A DNA stretch of 64,000 bases from Allobosea sp. 117 (lineage in GTDB: Bacteria; Pseudomonadota; Alphaproteobacteria; Rhizobiales; Xanthobacteraceae): the NCBI RefSeq assembly GCF_000702305.1, contig NZ_JNLC01000012.1, positions 124,001 to 188,000 on the forward strand, in the 5' to 3' direction. The notes beneath the pieces were generated by a model. The model was not told the DNA's origin, ran no database searches, and worked only from the letters and a program-made list of their open reading frames with translations. Positions 36,349 to 45,159 of the stretch are shown piece by piece. Numbering within the stretch: the first letter of the stretch is position 1; each line of letters begins with the position of its first letter. The translations under genes and the position numbers were made by a program.

Positions 36349-36465
36349 GAATATTTCCGTGCTGCGGCGCAAAGATCGCGCAGTCGTGATGGTCTGCCCG
36401 ATGGTCGACGCGATGGGAAGATAGCGTAAGCTTGACCTGCCGACAGCCGGCGAGGTGGCGAAGTG

Positions 36466-36496
36466 CATTGCAATGTTTCTTGTTGCAGCGCAACAT
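36466..36496 (+). promoter_or_regulatory. Paired inverted repeats upstream of the moxR operon
   Basis: The palindrome CATTGCAATG (36466-36475) and the inverted repeat TGTTGC-AGC-GCAACA (36482-36496) share a TTGC/GCAA core and lie in an AT-rich pocket of the 174-bp divergent spacer, 26 bases before the moxR ATG. A TTGACC at 36432-36437 could be a -35. This looks like an operator or promoter but no known regulator is assigned. Confidence 0.4.
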
Positions 36497-36522
36497 AGCC
36501 AACGAAGGGTCAGGAGCTCGAT

Positions 36523-37533
36523 ATGACATCAGCCACCGGCGAGAATTTCGAATCCCTCGACACCATGATCATCCGCACCGCGGAAGCGACGGCGGCCAAT
36601 GTGCGCGCCGCCCGCGCCGGCATCGGCGCGGTGATCTTCGGCCAGGAAGCGGTGGTCGAGCGGGCGCTCATCACCATCCTCTCCGGCGGCCACGGGCTCC
36701 TCGTCGGCGTCCCCGGCCTCGCCAAGACCAAGCTGGTCGAGACGCTCGGCACGGTGCTCGGGCTGGATGCGCGGCGCGTGCAGTTCACCCCCGACCTGAT
36801 GCCGTCCGACATCCTCGGCGCCGAGGTGCTGGAGGAGAGCGCAGGCGGGCGGCGCTCCTTCCGCTTCATTCCCGGCCCGGTCTTCACCCAGCTCCTGATG
36901 GCCGACGAGATCAACCGCGCCTCGCCGCGCACCCAGTCGGCGCTGCTGCAGTCGATGCAGGAAGGCCATGTGACGGTCGCCGGCGTGCGCCACGACCTCC
37001 CCAAGCCGTTCCACGTGCTGGCGACGCAGAACCCGCTGGAGCAGGAAGGCACCTACCCGCTTCCGGAAGCCCAGCTCGACCGCTTCCTGATGGAGATCGA
37101 CGTCGACTATCCCGACCGCGACGCCGAGCGGCGCATCCTGTTCGACACCACCAGCGCCGAGGAGACCAAGCCCCGCGCGGTGATGACCGCCGAGGACCTC
37201 GCCGCCGCGCAGCGCCTGGTGCGCCGCCTGCCGGTCGGCGAGTCGGTGGTCGAGGCGATCCTGACGCTGGTCCGCTCCGCCCGCCCTGGCGCCGAGGCCG
37301 GCGCGCTCGGCAAGTTGATCGCCTGGGGCCCCGGCCCGCGCGCCTCGCAGTCGCTGATGCTGGCGGTGCGCGCCCGCGCGCTTCTGGACGGGCGCTACGC
37401 GCCGTCGGTCGACGACGTCGCCGCGCTCGCCGAACCAGTCCTGAAGCACCGCATGGCGCTCACCTTCGCTGCCCGCGCCGACGGCGAGACGGTGAACGGC
37501 CTCGTCGCCAAGCTTGTCGCGCGCATCGCGTGA
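36523..37533 (+). CDS. MoxR-family AAA+ ATPase
   Basis: A 336-residue chaperone-like ATPase. Walker A is 'GVPGLAKTK' (62-70) and Walker B 'LLMADEINRA' (124-133), followed by 'SPRTQSALLQSMQEG' and 'LATQNPLEQEGTYPLPEAQL' (in part), all typical of MoxR. MoxR ATPases act with vWA proteins coded nearby to activate or assemble partner complexes. It opens a run of four genes (MoxR, DUF58, BatA/DUF4159, vWA/GATase-like) with short gaps or overlaps. Confidence 0.96.
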   Translation: MTSATGENFESLDTMIIRTAEATAANVRAARAGIGAVIFGQEAVVERALITILSGGHGLLVGVPGLAKTKLVETLGTVLGLDARRVQFTPDLMPSDILGAEVLEESAGGRRSFRFIPGPVFTQLLMADEINRASPRTQSALLQSMQEGHVTVAGVRHDLPKPFHVLATQNPLEQEGTYPLPEAQLDRFLMEIDVDYPDRDAERRILFDTTSAEETKPRAVMTAEDLAAAQRLVRRLPVGESVVEAILTLVRSARPGAEAGALGKLIAWGPGPRASQSLMLAVRARALLDGRYAPSVDDVAALAEPVLKHRMALTFAARADGETVNGLVAKLVARIA

Positions 37534-37573
37534 CGGCCCTTCCCCGATATCCGAAAGATGGAGGTCCGCACGG

Positions 37574-38500
37574 GTGGAGCTAGACGCCGATAGTGCCGTG
37601 CGCAGCGCGGCGCAGGACGCGGCCGGTCTCGTCGCCGCCATGCCCCGGCTCGTGCTGGAGGCGCGCCGCATCGCTGCCAGCGTCTATCACGGCCTGCACG
37701 GGCGCCGGCGCGCCGGCTCCGGCGAGAACTTCTGGCAGTACCGCCGCTTCGTCGACGGCGAGCCCTCGACCCGCGTCGACTGGCGCCGCTCGGCGCGCGA
37801 CGACCATCTCTATGTCCGCGAGCGCGAATGGGAGGCCGCCCACACCGTGTGGATCTGGCCGGACCTCTCGGCCTCGATGGTGTTCGCCTCGCCTCTGGTT
37901 TGGGAGACCAAGCGCGACCGCGCCCTCGTTGTCGCCTTCGCCCTCGCCGAGCTCTTGGTGAAGGGCGGCGAGCGGGTCGGCATTCCCGGCGTCATGCGTC
38001 CCTCGGCGAGCCGCGCCATCGTCGAGAAGATGGCCGAGGCGCTGGTCCACGCGCCAAGCCTGCCGCAGAGCCTGCCGCCCGCCTTCGCGCCCTCCCCGCT
38101 CGCCGAGGTGCTGATGCTCGGCGACCTGTGGAGCCCGACCCCCGAGGTGGTGGCCAGCATCAACAGCCTGTCCGCCTCCGGCGCGCACGGCCATGTGGTG
38201 CAGGTCTGCGACCCGGCCGAGGAAACTTTCCCCTTCTCCGGCCGCATCGAGTTCCGTGATCCCGAAAGCGGCACCGCGCTCACCATCGGGCGCGCCGAGA
38301 CGGTGCGCGAGGAATATGTCGCCCGCGTCGCCCATCACCGCGCCGCCATCCGCCACGAGGCCGAGCGCCACGGCTGGACCTTCATCGTCCACCGCACCGA
38401 CCGGCCGGCGAGCGAGCTGCTGCTCGCCCTGCACGCCCGCATGAGCGGCGGCGTGCCGCTGGCCATGCTGACGCCGGCAGGAAAGGAGAATGTGGCATGA
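37574..38500 (+). CDS. DUF58 domain-containing protein
   Basis: A 308-residue cytosolic protein. The DUF58 signature is clear: 'GSGENFWQYRRFVDGEPSTR' (in part) followed by VDWRRSARDDHLYVREREWE-like residues, and a vWA-like half with 'WIWPDLSASMVF' (DLSAS, a MIDAS-type sequence). The GTG start has a GGAGG upstream, and its stop overlaps the start of the next gene as ATGA. Together with MoxR it forms the common MoxR/DUF58 pair. Confidence 0.93.
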   Translation: MELDADSAVRSAAQDAAGLVAAMPRLVLEARRIAASVYHGLHGRRRAGSGENFWQYRRFVDGEPSTRVDWRRSARDDHLYVREREWEAAHTVWIWPDLSASMVFASPLVWETKRDRALVVAFALAELLVKGGERVGIPGVMRPSASRAIVEKMAEALVHAPSLPQSLPPAFAPSPLAEVLMLGDLWSPTPEVVASINSLSASGAHGHVVQVCDPAEETFPFSGRIEFRDPESGTALTIGRAETVREEYVARVAHHRAAIRHEAERHGWTFIVHRTDRPASELLLALHARMSGGVPLAMLTPAGKENVA

Positions 38501-41373
38501 TGGGGCTGTTCGGGTCGTTTCCGCTCGCCTTCTCGACGCCGCTGATCCTCGGCGCGCTGGTCGGCCTGCCGCTGCTGTGGTTCCTGCTGCGCCTGGTGCC
38601 GCCGCGGCCGCGCCGCATGGCCTTCGCCCCGACCCGCCTGCTGCTCGACATCCCGCCGAAGGAGGAGACACCGGCCCGCACGCCCTGGTGGCTCACCGCG
38701 CTGCGCCTCTTGCTCGCCGCCCTCGTCATCTTCGCCGCCGCCGGACCGATCTGGAATCCGCCGGTCGCCGGCCCCGCCGCCACCGGCCCGGTGGTGCTGC
38801 TGATCGATTCCGGCTGGCCCGCCGCCTCCACCTGGGAGACCCGCCGCATGGGCGCGGAGGGTGTCGTCGCCGACGCCGACCTCGACGGTCGCGGCATCAT
38901 CCTCATTCCCACCGGCGAGCCACCGCTGGAGCCGCGCGTGCTGCGCCCGAGCGAGGCGCGCGACCGGCTGCGCACCCTCGCCCCGGTGCCGAACGCACCC
39001 GACCGGCAGGCGGCGCTGGCCAGCCTCGAAAAGGCGCTCGCCGCCGCGCCGGACGCCTCCCTCGTCTATCTGTCCGACGCCGTCGCGCTCGACGGCGAGC
39101 AGAACATCGCCGCCGATCTCGCCCGCGTGCTCGGCGACCGGCCCGTCACCACAATGGCCGGAGGCATCACCGAACCACTCGCCCTCGCCGCCGCCGACAA
39201 CGCGGTCGACGCGCTGACGGTGAAGGTGCTGCGCGCCGACCGCGACATCACCGCCCGCGACGGCACGGTGCGCGCGCTCGACATGCGCGGCCTCGCGCTC
39301 GGCGAGGCGCCGTTCGGCTTCGAGCCGGGTGCCAGCGAGACCGAGGCGCGCTTCGACCTGCCGGTCGAGATCCGCAACGAGATCGCGCGGCTGGAGATCG
39401 TCGGCGAGGCCTCGGCCGGCGCCGTGCAACTGCTCGACAAGCGCTGGCGCCGCCGCACCGTCGGGCTGGTCTCCGGCGTCAGCGCCGACCAGCGCCAGCC
39501 GCTTCTCGCGCCGTCCTATTATCTGACCCGCGCGCTCTCGCCCTTCGCCGACCTGCGCCTCTCCGAGGGCCGCGCCTCATCGGAAAGCATCGAGCGCTTC
39601 ATCGATCAAAAGCTGCCGGTCATCGTATTGTCCGACATCGGCACCATTCCGCCGGAGACGCATCAGCGCCTGCAGCGCTGGATCGAGGGCGGCGGCGTGC
39701 TGGTCCGCTTCGCCGGCCCGCGCCTTGCTAATGCCTCCGACGATCTCGTGCCGGTCGTGCTCCGCCGCGGCGGCCGCGTGCTCGGCGGCTCGCTCTCCTG
39801 GGAGCAGCCGCAGAAGCTCGGCGGCTTCTCGGCCGAAGGGCCGTTCCGGGACGTCGCCGTCCCGAACGACGTCACCGTGCAGCGCCAGGTGCTCGCCGAG
39901 CCGGACGCCCTGCTTGGCCAACGCACCTGGGCGACGCTGACCGACGGCACGCCTCTCGTCACCGGCGAGCGGCGCGGCAAGGGCATGCTGGTGCTGTTCC
40001 ACGTCACCGCCGACACCACATGGTCGGACCTGCCGCTCTCGGGCGCCTTCGTCGACATGCTGCGCCGCGTCGTGGCGCTCGGCGGCGGCAGCGCCGCGGA
40101 GGCCGGCGTCGAGGGCGAAAGCGTGGCGGCGACCGGCGAGAGCATCGCCCCGACCCGCCTTTTGGACGGCTTCGGCGCCTTCCGTTCCACCCCGCCCACC
40201 GCCAAGGCGATCCCGGTCGGCTACAATGGCCGCGCCACCGCCGACCATCCGCCCGGCTTCTACGGCCCGCCGGAAGGGCTCGTCGCGGTGAACGCGCTGC
40301 TACCGCGCGACCGGCTGGCGAAGCTCGACCTCTCGGGCCTCGGCCGCGTCGAGCCCTATCGCGACGTCGCCCCGCGCGACCTGCGCGGTCCGTTCCTGCT
40401 GGCGCTGCTCGGCCTGCTCATCGTCGACGCGCTGATCGTCTTCCTGCTGGCCGGCGGCTTCGCTCGCCTGTTCCCGCGCCGCGCCGCAGCCGCCGCGCTC
40501 GCCGGCCTGATGGCGGTCGGCCTCGCCTCCGGCCAGCCGTCGCCTGTCCGCGCGCAGGGCGCGCCGCCGGCCGCCGCGCAGACACCGGCACCTTCCGTGG
40601 CCCAGCCTTCGCCGGCCGACGACGACTTCGCGGTGAAGGCGACCAGCTCGACCCGCCTCGCCTATATCGTCACCGGCGACGCGGAGACCGATGAGGTCAG
40701 CCGCACCGGCCTGAAAGGTCTTACCGAGTTCCTCGGCCAGCGTACCGCGCTGGAGGCCGGCGAGCCGATGGGCGTCGACCCGGCGCGCGACGAGCTCGCC
40801 TTCTTCCCACTGATCTACTGGCCGGTGCTGCCCGGCGCGCCGAAGCCCTCGCCGGCCGCGCTCGCCCGTATCGACGCCTTCATGAAGCAGGGCGGAACCA
40901 TCCTGTTCGACACCAAGGACGCCGAGACCACCCTGCCCGGCTCGAACGGCGCCAGCTCGGCAGCCAACGAGGCGTTGCGGGCGATCCTCGCCGGCCTCGA
41001 CGTGCCCGAGCTGGAGCCGGTGCCTCGCGACCACGTCCTCACCAAGGCGTTCTACCTGCTGCGCGACTTCCCCGGCCGCTTCTCCGGCGGCGCCACCTGG
41101 GTCGAGGCCCTGCCAGCGCCAGAAGACGGCGAGGAACGTCCGGCCCGCGCCGGCGACGGCGTCTCGCCGGTCATCATCACCTCGAACGACCTCGCCGGCG
41201 CCTGGGCGCTGTCCGATACCGGCGAGCCGCTATTGCCGATGTCGCCCGGTGAGCCGCGCCAGCGCGAGATGGCCTACCGCGCCGGCGTCAACCTCGTGAT
41301 GTACGTGCTGACCGGCAACTACAAGGCCGACCAGGTCCACGTCCCCGCGCTGCTTGAGAGGCTCGGGCAATGA
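38497..41373 (+). CDS. Large membrane protein: BatA-type N-terminus plus DUF4159
   Basis: A 958-residue protein. The N-terminus has two membrane helices with the aerotolerance (BatA) pattern ('LILGALVGLPLLWFLLRLVP' and 'LRLLLAALVIFAAAGPIWNP'). A long periplasmic or cytosolic part includes a class I glutamine amidotransferase-like fold ('RWIEGGGVLVRFAGPRLA'). One or two further helices occur near 630-660 ('FLLALLGLLIVDALIVFLLA'), then a linker and the C-terminal DUF4159 domain ('LAFFPLIYWPVLPG', 'RIDAFMKQGGTILFDTKDAE'). Function unknown. It overlaps both neighbours by four bases. Confidence 0.92.
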   Translation: MMGLFGSFPLAFSTPLILGALVGLPLLWFLLRLVPPRPRRMAFAPTRLLLDIPPKEETPARTPWWLTALRLLLAALVIFAAAGPIWNPPVAGPAATGPVVLLIDSGWPAASTWETRRMGAEGVVADADLDGRGIILIPTGEPPLEPRVLRPSEARDRLRTLAPVPNAPDRQAALASLEKALAAAPDASLVYLSDAVALDGEQNIAADLARVLGDRPVTTMAGGITEPLALAAADNAVDALTVKVLRADRDITARDGTVRALDMRGLALGEAPFGFEPGASETEARFDLPVEIRNEIARLEIVGEASAGAVQLLDKRWRRRTVGLVSGVSADQRQPLLAPSYYLTRALSPFADLRLSEGRASSESIERFIDQKLPVIVLSDIGTIPPETHQRLQRWIEGGGVLVRFAGPRLANASDDLVPVVLRRGGRVLGGSLSWEQPQKLGGFSAEGPFRDVAVPNDVTVQRQVLAEPDALLGQRTWATLTDGTPLVTGERRGKGMLVLFHVTADTTWSDLPLSGAFVDMLRRVVALGGGSAAEAGVEGESVAATGESIAPTRLLDGFGAFRSTPPTAKAIPVGYNGRATADHPPGFYGPPEGLVAVNALLPRDRLAKLDLSGLGRVEPYRDVAPRDLRGPFLLALLGLLIVDALIVFLLAGGFARLFPRRAAAAALAGLMAVGLASGQPSPVRAQGAPPAAAQTPAPSVAQPSPADDDFAVKATSSTRLAYIVTGDAETDEVSRTGLKGLTEFLGQRTALEAGEPMGVDPARDELAFFPLIYWPVLPGAPKPSPAALARIDAFMKQGGTILFDTKDAETTLPGSNGASSAANEALRAILAGLDVPELEPVPRDHVLTKAFYLLRDFPGRFSGGATWVEALPAPEDGEERPARAGDGVSPVIITSNDLAGAWALSDTGEPLLPMSPGEPRQREMAYRAGVNLVMYVLTGNYKADQVHVPALLERLGQ

Positions 41374-43436
41374 ATCTCGGCCTCGCCTTCGATCCGCTCG
41401 TCCCGCTGCCCTGGCTGATCGGCGCCGGCGTCGCCGCCGCCATCGTCGCGGTGCTGGTGCTCGCCGCCCGCTCCCGCGGAGCGATCTTCCGCGCGCTCGC
41501 GCTGGCGTTCGCGGTGCTGGCGCTCGCCAACCCCTCGCTGACCCGCGAGGAGCGCGAGCCGCTCTCGACCGTCGTCGCCGTGGTGGTCGACAAGAGTGCC
41601 AGCCAGCAGTTCGGCGACCGCATCGCCATGACCGAGGCCGCCCGCGCCGAGCTGAAGACGCGGCTCGACCGCCTGGCCGGCGCCGAGGTGCGTTGGGTGG
41701 ATGCCGGCGGGGGCGCCGGCGACGTCGACGGCACGCGCCTCTTCAGCGCGCTCGCCACCGCGCTCGCCGACGTGCCGCCCGAGCGGGTCGCCGGCGCCAT
41801 CTTCCTGACCGACGGGCGCGTCCACGACATCCCGGCGACCGCCGCCGCACTCGGCTTCCGCGCGCCGGTGCACGCCATCGTCTCCGGCCATGCCGGCGAG
41901 CGCGACCGCCGCGTCGCGCTGACCTCGACCCCGCGCTTCGGCATTGTCGGCCAGCGCCAGACCGTCGGCTATCGCGTCGAGGACGAGGGCGCTCCTGCCG
42001 GTGCGCGCGTCGGCGTCACCGTGCGCCGCGACGGTGAGGTGGTGGCGCGCCCCATCGTCACCGCCGGCCAGCCGGCCAATGTCGACATTGAGATCACCCA
42101 TGCCGGCGCCAACATCGTCGAGATCGAGGCGGCCGGTCTGGACGGCGAGCTGACCCCGGTCAACAACCGCGCGGCGGTGTCGATCGACGGGGTGCGCGAC
42201 AAGCTGCGCGTGCTGCTCGTCTCCGGCGAGCCGCATGTCGGCGAGCGCACCTGGCGCAACCTGTTGAAGTCCGACGCCAATGTCGACCTCGTCCACTTCA
42301 CCATCCTGCGCCCGCCGGAGAAGCAGGACGGCACGCCGATCAACGAGCTCTCGCTGATCGCCTTCCCGACCCGCGAGCTGTTCCAGCAGAAGATCAAGGA
42401 TTTCGACCTGATCATCTTCGACCGCTACGCCCAGCAGGGCGTGCTGCCGATGATCTATTTCGACAACATCGTGCGCTATGTGCGCGAGGGTGGCGCCGTG
42501 CTGGTCGCCGCCGGCGCTGACTACATCTCCGATGGCTCGATCTTCCAGACGCCGCTCGAATCCATCCTGCCTGCCGAGCCCACCGGCACCATGGCCGAGC
42601 AGCCCTACCGCGCCGCGCTGACCCCGCTCGGCCAGCGCCATCCGGTGACCCGCGCTCTGCCGGGCTCGGAGAGCAACCCGCCGCACTGGAGCCGCTTCTT
42701 CCGCGTCGTCGACACGGTGAACGCCAAGGGCACCAGCGTGCTCGAAGGCCCGGGCAACCGCCCGGTGCTGCTGCTCGACCGGGTCGGCGAGGGGCGCGTC
42801 GCTCTGCTGCTCTCTGACCATATCTGGCTGTGGGCGCGCGGCTATGAGGGCGGCGGACCCTATATCGACCTGCTGCGCCGCCTCTCGCACTGGCTGATGA
42901 AGGAGCCGGACCTCGAGGAGGAAAGGCTGCGCATGACGGCGCATGGCGGCGACATCGTGGTCGAGCGCCAGACCATGGGCGACGCCGTCTCGCCCGTCAC
43001 CATCACCACGCCCACCGGCCAGACCCGTTCGCTGACGCTCGCTTCCGCCGCGCCGGGGCTGTTCCGCGCCACCTTCCCGGCCGACACGCTCGGCCTGTGG
43101 CGGGCGAACGACGGCGCGCTCACCGCCCTCGTCAATGTCGGCCCGCTGAACCCGCGCGAATTCGCCGAGGTCACCTCCAACACCGAGGTGCTGAAGCCGA
43201 TCGCGGAAGCCACCAATGGCGGCGTCTGGCGCATGGCGGACCTTTCCGGCGGCGTGCCGCGCGTCGTCGCGGTGCGCTCGGGCGAGCGCTTCGCCGGCGA
43301 GGACTGGATGGGCCTCGCCATGCGCGACGTGTCGGTGGTGCGCGGCCTCGGCCTGTTCCCGCTCTTCGCCGGGCTCTCGGGCCTGCTCATCCTGATGGCC
43401 GGAATCGCTGCCGCGTGGGCGCGCGAGGGGCGGTAG
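41370..43436 (+). CDS. Membrane protein with vWA-like and glutamine amidotransferase-like regions
   Basis: A 688-residue protein. Two N-terminal helices (about 13-33 and 39-55) are followed by a vWA-like region with a MIDAS-type D74-K-S76-A-S78 and 'FLTDGRVHD'. The middle carries a GATase1-like fold ('LRVLLVSGEPHVGERTW', 'YVREGGAVLVAAGADYI') without an obvious catalytic triad, and a last helix near the C-terminus ('GLFPLFAGLSGLLILMAGIA'). It ends the MoxR operon. Such proteins are conserved in alphaproteobacteria as hypothetical proteins; a role in envelope or metal-centre assembly is only a guess. Confidence 0.88.
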   Translation: MNLGLAFDPLVPLPWLIGAGVAAAIVAVLVLAARSRGAIFRALALAFAVLALANPSLTREEREPLSTVVAVVVDKSASQQFGDRIAMTEAARAELKTRLDRLAGAEVRWVDAGGGAGDVDGTRLFSALATALADVPPERVAGAIFLTDGRVHDIPATAAALGFRAPVHAIVSGHAGERDRRVALTSTPRFGIVGQRQTVGYRVEDEGAPAGARVGVTVRRDGEVVARPIVTAGQPANVDIEITHAGANIVEIEAAGLDGELTPVNNRAAVSIDGVRDKLRVLLVSGEPHVGERTWRNLLKSDANVDLVHFTILRPPEKQDGTPINELSLIAFPTRELFQQKIKDFDLIIFDRYAQQGVLPMIYFDNIVRYVREGGAVLVAAGADYISDGSIFQTPLESILPAEPTGTMAEQPYRAALTPLGQRHPVTRALPGSESNPPHWSRFFRVVDTVNAKGTSVLEGPGNRPVLLLDRVGEGRVALLLSDHIWLWARGYEGGGPYIDLLRRLSHWLMKEPDLEEERLRMTAHGGDIVVERQTMGDAVSPVTITTPTGQTRSLTLASAAPGLFRATFPADTLGLWRANDGALTALVNVGPLNPREFAEVTSNTEVLKPIAEATNGGVWRMADLSGGVPRVVAVRSGERFAGEDWMGLAMRDVSVVRGLGLFPLFAGLSGLLILMAGIAAAWAREGR

Positions 43437-43478
43437 ATTCCTCGACCGCCATCCGTCCTTTCCCGTGAGACGCGCTCG

Positions 43479-43691
43479 TCAGCCGGTGAACGGGACTTCC
43501 TGCTTCTCGAAGGTCTGCGACCCGTAATTCTGCCGGCAGGAGCACAGATGCTGCCGGGCGATCTCCTTCACCAGCGCCGCACGGGAGGCGTTGGTGCCCG
43601 CGATGTGCTTATCGATCCACTCGTCGGGAACGGTCAGCGACATGCCGGGCGCCATACGGCACAGGATCAGTTTCAGCTCTTCGCCCTGCAA
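43479..43691 (-). CDS. Small protein of unknown function with a TTG start
   Basis: A 70-residue reading frame with strong coding-like third-position G/C bias from its start to its stop. A TTG codon has a perfect GGGAGG five bases upstream; the longer frame that begins with ATG lacks one. The sequence includes 'MSLTVPDEWIDKHIAGTNAS' and a C-terminal pair of cysteines in 'HLCSCRQNYG'. I do not recognise a family. It lies convergent to the MoxR operon and downstream of a GNAT gene. Confidence 0.6.
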   Translation of the reverse strand: MQGEELKLILCRMAPGMSLTVPDEWIDKHIAGTNASRAALVKEIARQHLCSCRQNYGSQTFEKQEVPFTG

Positions 43692-43772
43692 GCGAACCTC
43701 CCGAGCACGCGCCCTATCCTGCCGCAGCACCGGTCCGAACCGGGCCGGTGCTGCGAAAACTCTCGCACGAGG

Positions 43773-44315
43773 CTACTCCGCCGCGCGCGGTACCGCCTCA
43801 GCATAGGCCTTGCGCACCGGACCGGCGACATCGGCAACGCCGCCCCCGTCCAGCGCGCAGACCAGCACACGATCGGGATCGACCGGGCCCGGAAGGCTGA
43901 CCTTGCCGCGCCCCACCCGACTGAAGCCCATGCGCCCGTAATAGGGCTCGTCGCCGACCAGCAGCACGAGCCTTGCGGCACTCCCGCCGTCGAGCTGCGC
44001 CCGCGCCGCCTCCAGCGCGCGCTCGACGAGGCGCCGGCCGATGCCGTGCGAGCGGAACGGCGGCTCGACGGTGAGCGGGCCGAGCAGCAGCGCCGGCGCC
44101 GGCCCGATGGTGATCGGCGTCAGCCGCACCGAACCGACCAGCATGGTGCCGATATAGGCGGTGAAGGAGAGATCCAACCGATGCGGGTTGCGCTCGCGCA
44201 GCCGATAGGCGGTGCGCGCGAACCGGCCGGGGCCGAAGGTGCGCGCGACCAGCCGCTCGATGGCGGCGTCGTCGGTGGGTTTCTCGTGCAGGATGGAGAC
44301 GGAAAGCTCGGTCAT
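43773..44315 (-). CDS. GNAT-family N-acetyltransferase
   Basis: A 180-residue GNAT protein of the YhbS-like type. The acetyl-CoA binding loop is 'GPLTVEPPFRSHGIGRRLVE' near residue 90-110, followed by 'LVLLVGDEPYYGRMGFSRV'. YhbS-like members have been linked to acetylation of small molecules or proteins, but no substrate can be given. The 274-bp space upstream, towards the XRE gene, is otherwise empty apart from the XRE promoter. Confidence 0.9.
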   Translation of the reverse strand: MTELSVSILHEKPTDDAAIERLVARTFGPGRFARTAYRLRERNPHRLDLSFTAYIGTMLVGSVRLTPITIGPAPALLLGPLTVEPPFRSHGIGRRLVERALEAARAQLDGGSAARLVLLVGDEPYYGRMGFSRVGRGKVSLPGPVDPDRVLVCALDGGGVADVAGPVRKAYAEAVPRAAE

Positions 44316-44554
44316 TGAGGCACTCGGGCGACAGGGCGACGGCAGGACGCCACGCCGAGCGACCGTTTCCTCAACGTCGCCGGCGCGGACAGGCGAAATC
44401 ACGCAGGCGCATATGCGCCGCGCGGGCTCGCTCGTCTCGTCGTCGCTGAATCGGCCGGGACATCATGACCGTGATCCTGAAGGGTGCGGCCGGATAGCAC
44501 AGGCGTGGGCCGAGGTCGAGACGGTCGCAACGCAATGCAGCGCGGGAATCCGGC

Positions 44555-44590
44555 TTGCTGGGACATTGATCGTTTCGTATAGAATACGAA
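44555..44590 (+). promoter_or_regulatory. Promoter and palindromic operator of the XRE-cupin gene
   Basis: TTGCTG (44555-44560), a 17-base spacer and TATAGA (44578-44583) form a sigma-70-like promoter. The perfect 7-bp inverted repeat TTCGTAT-AGA-ATACGAA (44574-44590) covers the -10 box and ends on the A of the ATG, so a bound protein would block RNA polymerase. The predicted transcription start falls on or next to the start codon, implying a leaderless mRNA. Autoregulation by the XRE protein is the simplest reading. Confidence 0.65.
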
Positions 44591-45153
44591 TGTCTAACAT
44601 AATTGACGATACGGAAATCCGTCTCGCCCGCCGCCTGCGCCTGGAGCGCGACGCGCGAGGCTGGTCGCTGGCCGATCTCGCCGCCCGTTCCGGCGTCTCC
44701 AAGGCGACCATCAGCAAGATCGAGCGCGGCGAGATGAGCCCGACGGCGGTGACACTGGTGCGGCTCGCCGGCGCCTTCGATCTCACACTCGCCGGTCTTC
44801 TGCTGCGCGCCGAGGGCGGCGAGAGGCTGTCACGCGCCGCCGACCAGCCGGTCTGGCGCGATCCGGCCAGCGGCTATGTACGCCGGCAGGTCTTCGCCCG
44901 GCCGGACCATCCGGTAGAGCTGGTAGAGGTCGAGATGCCGCCCGGAGGGCGCGTCACCCTGCCCGCCTCCTCCTACGCCAATATCCGCCAGATCCTGCAG
45001 GTCCGTTCCGGCACGCTGGTCGTCGCCGAAGGCAGCGGGCGCCATGAGCTCGCCGCCGGCGACTGCCTCGGCTTCGGGCCGCCCGCGGAGGTCGTGTTCG
45101 CCAATGAGGGCGAGGCCCCGTGCACCTACATCGTCGCCCTCACCCGCATCTGA
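44590..45153 (+). CDS. XRE-family regulator with C-terminal cupin domain
   Basis: A 187-residue regulator: an HTH_3 domain at about 13-70 ('ERDARGWSLADLAARSGVSK' with 'ATISKIERGEMSPT') and a cupin sensor from about 105 ('VELVEVEMPPGGRVTLPASS' and 'ELAAGDCLGFGPP'). Such proteins usually control nearby metabolic or resistance genes in response to a small ligand. The GNAT gene follows after six bases and is probably its cotranscribed partner. No ribosome binding site precedes the ATG, consistent with a leaderless transcript. Confidence 0.92.
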   Translation: MSNIIDDTEIRLARRLRLERDARGWSLADLAARSGVSKATISKIERGEMSPTAVTLVRLAGAFDLTLAGLLLRAEGGERLSRAADQPVWRDPASGYVRRQVFARPDHPVELVEVEMPPGGRVTLPASSYANIRQILQVRSGTLVVAEGSGRHELAAGDCLGFGPPAEVVFANEGEAPCTYIVALTRI

Positions 45154-45159
45154 GCCGCC

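Noticed and set aside
43773-44402. Longer start for the GNAT at 43773
   Set aside because: The extra 29 residues are unlike GNAT N-termini and the internal ATG gives the normal fold start.
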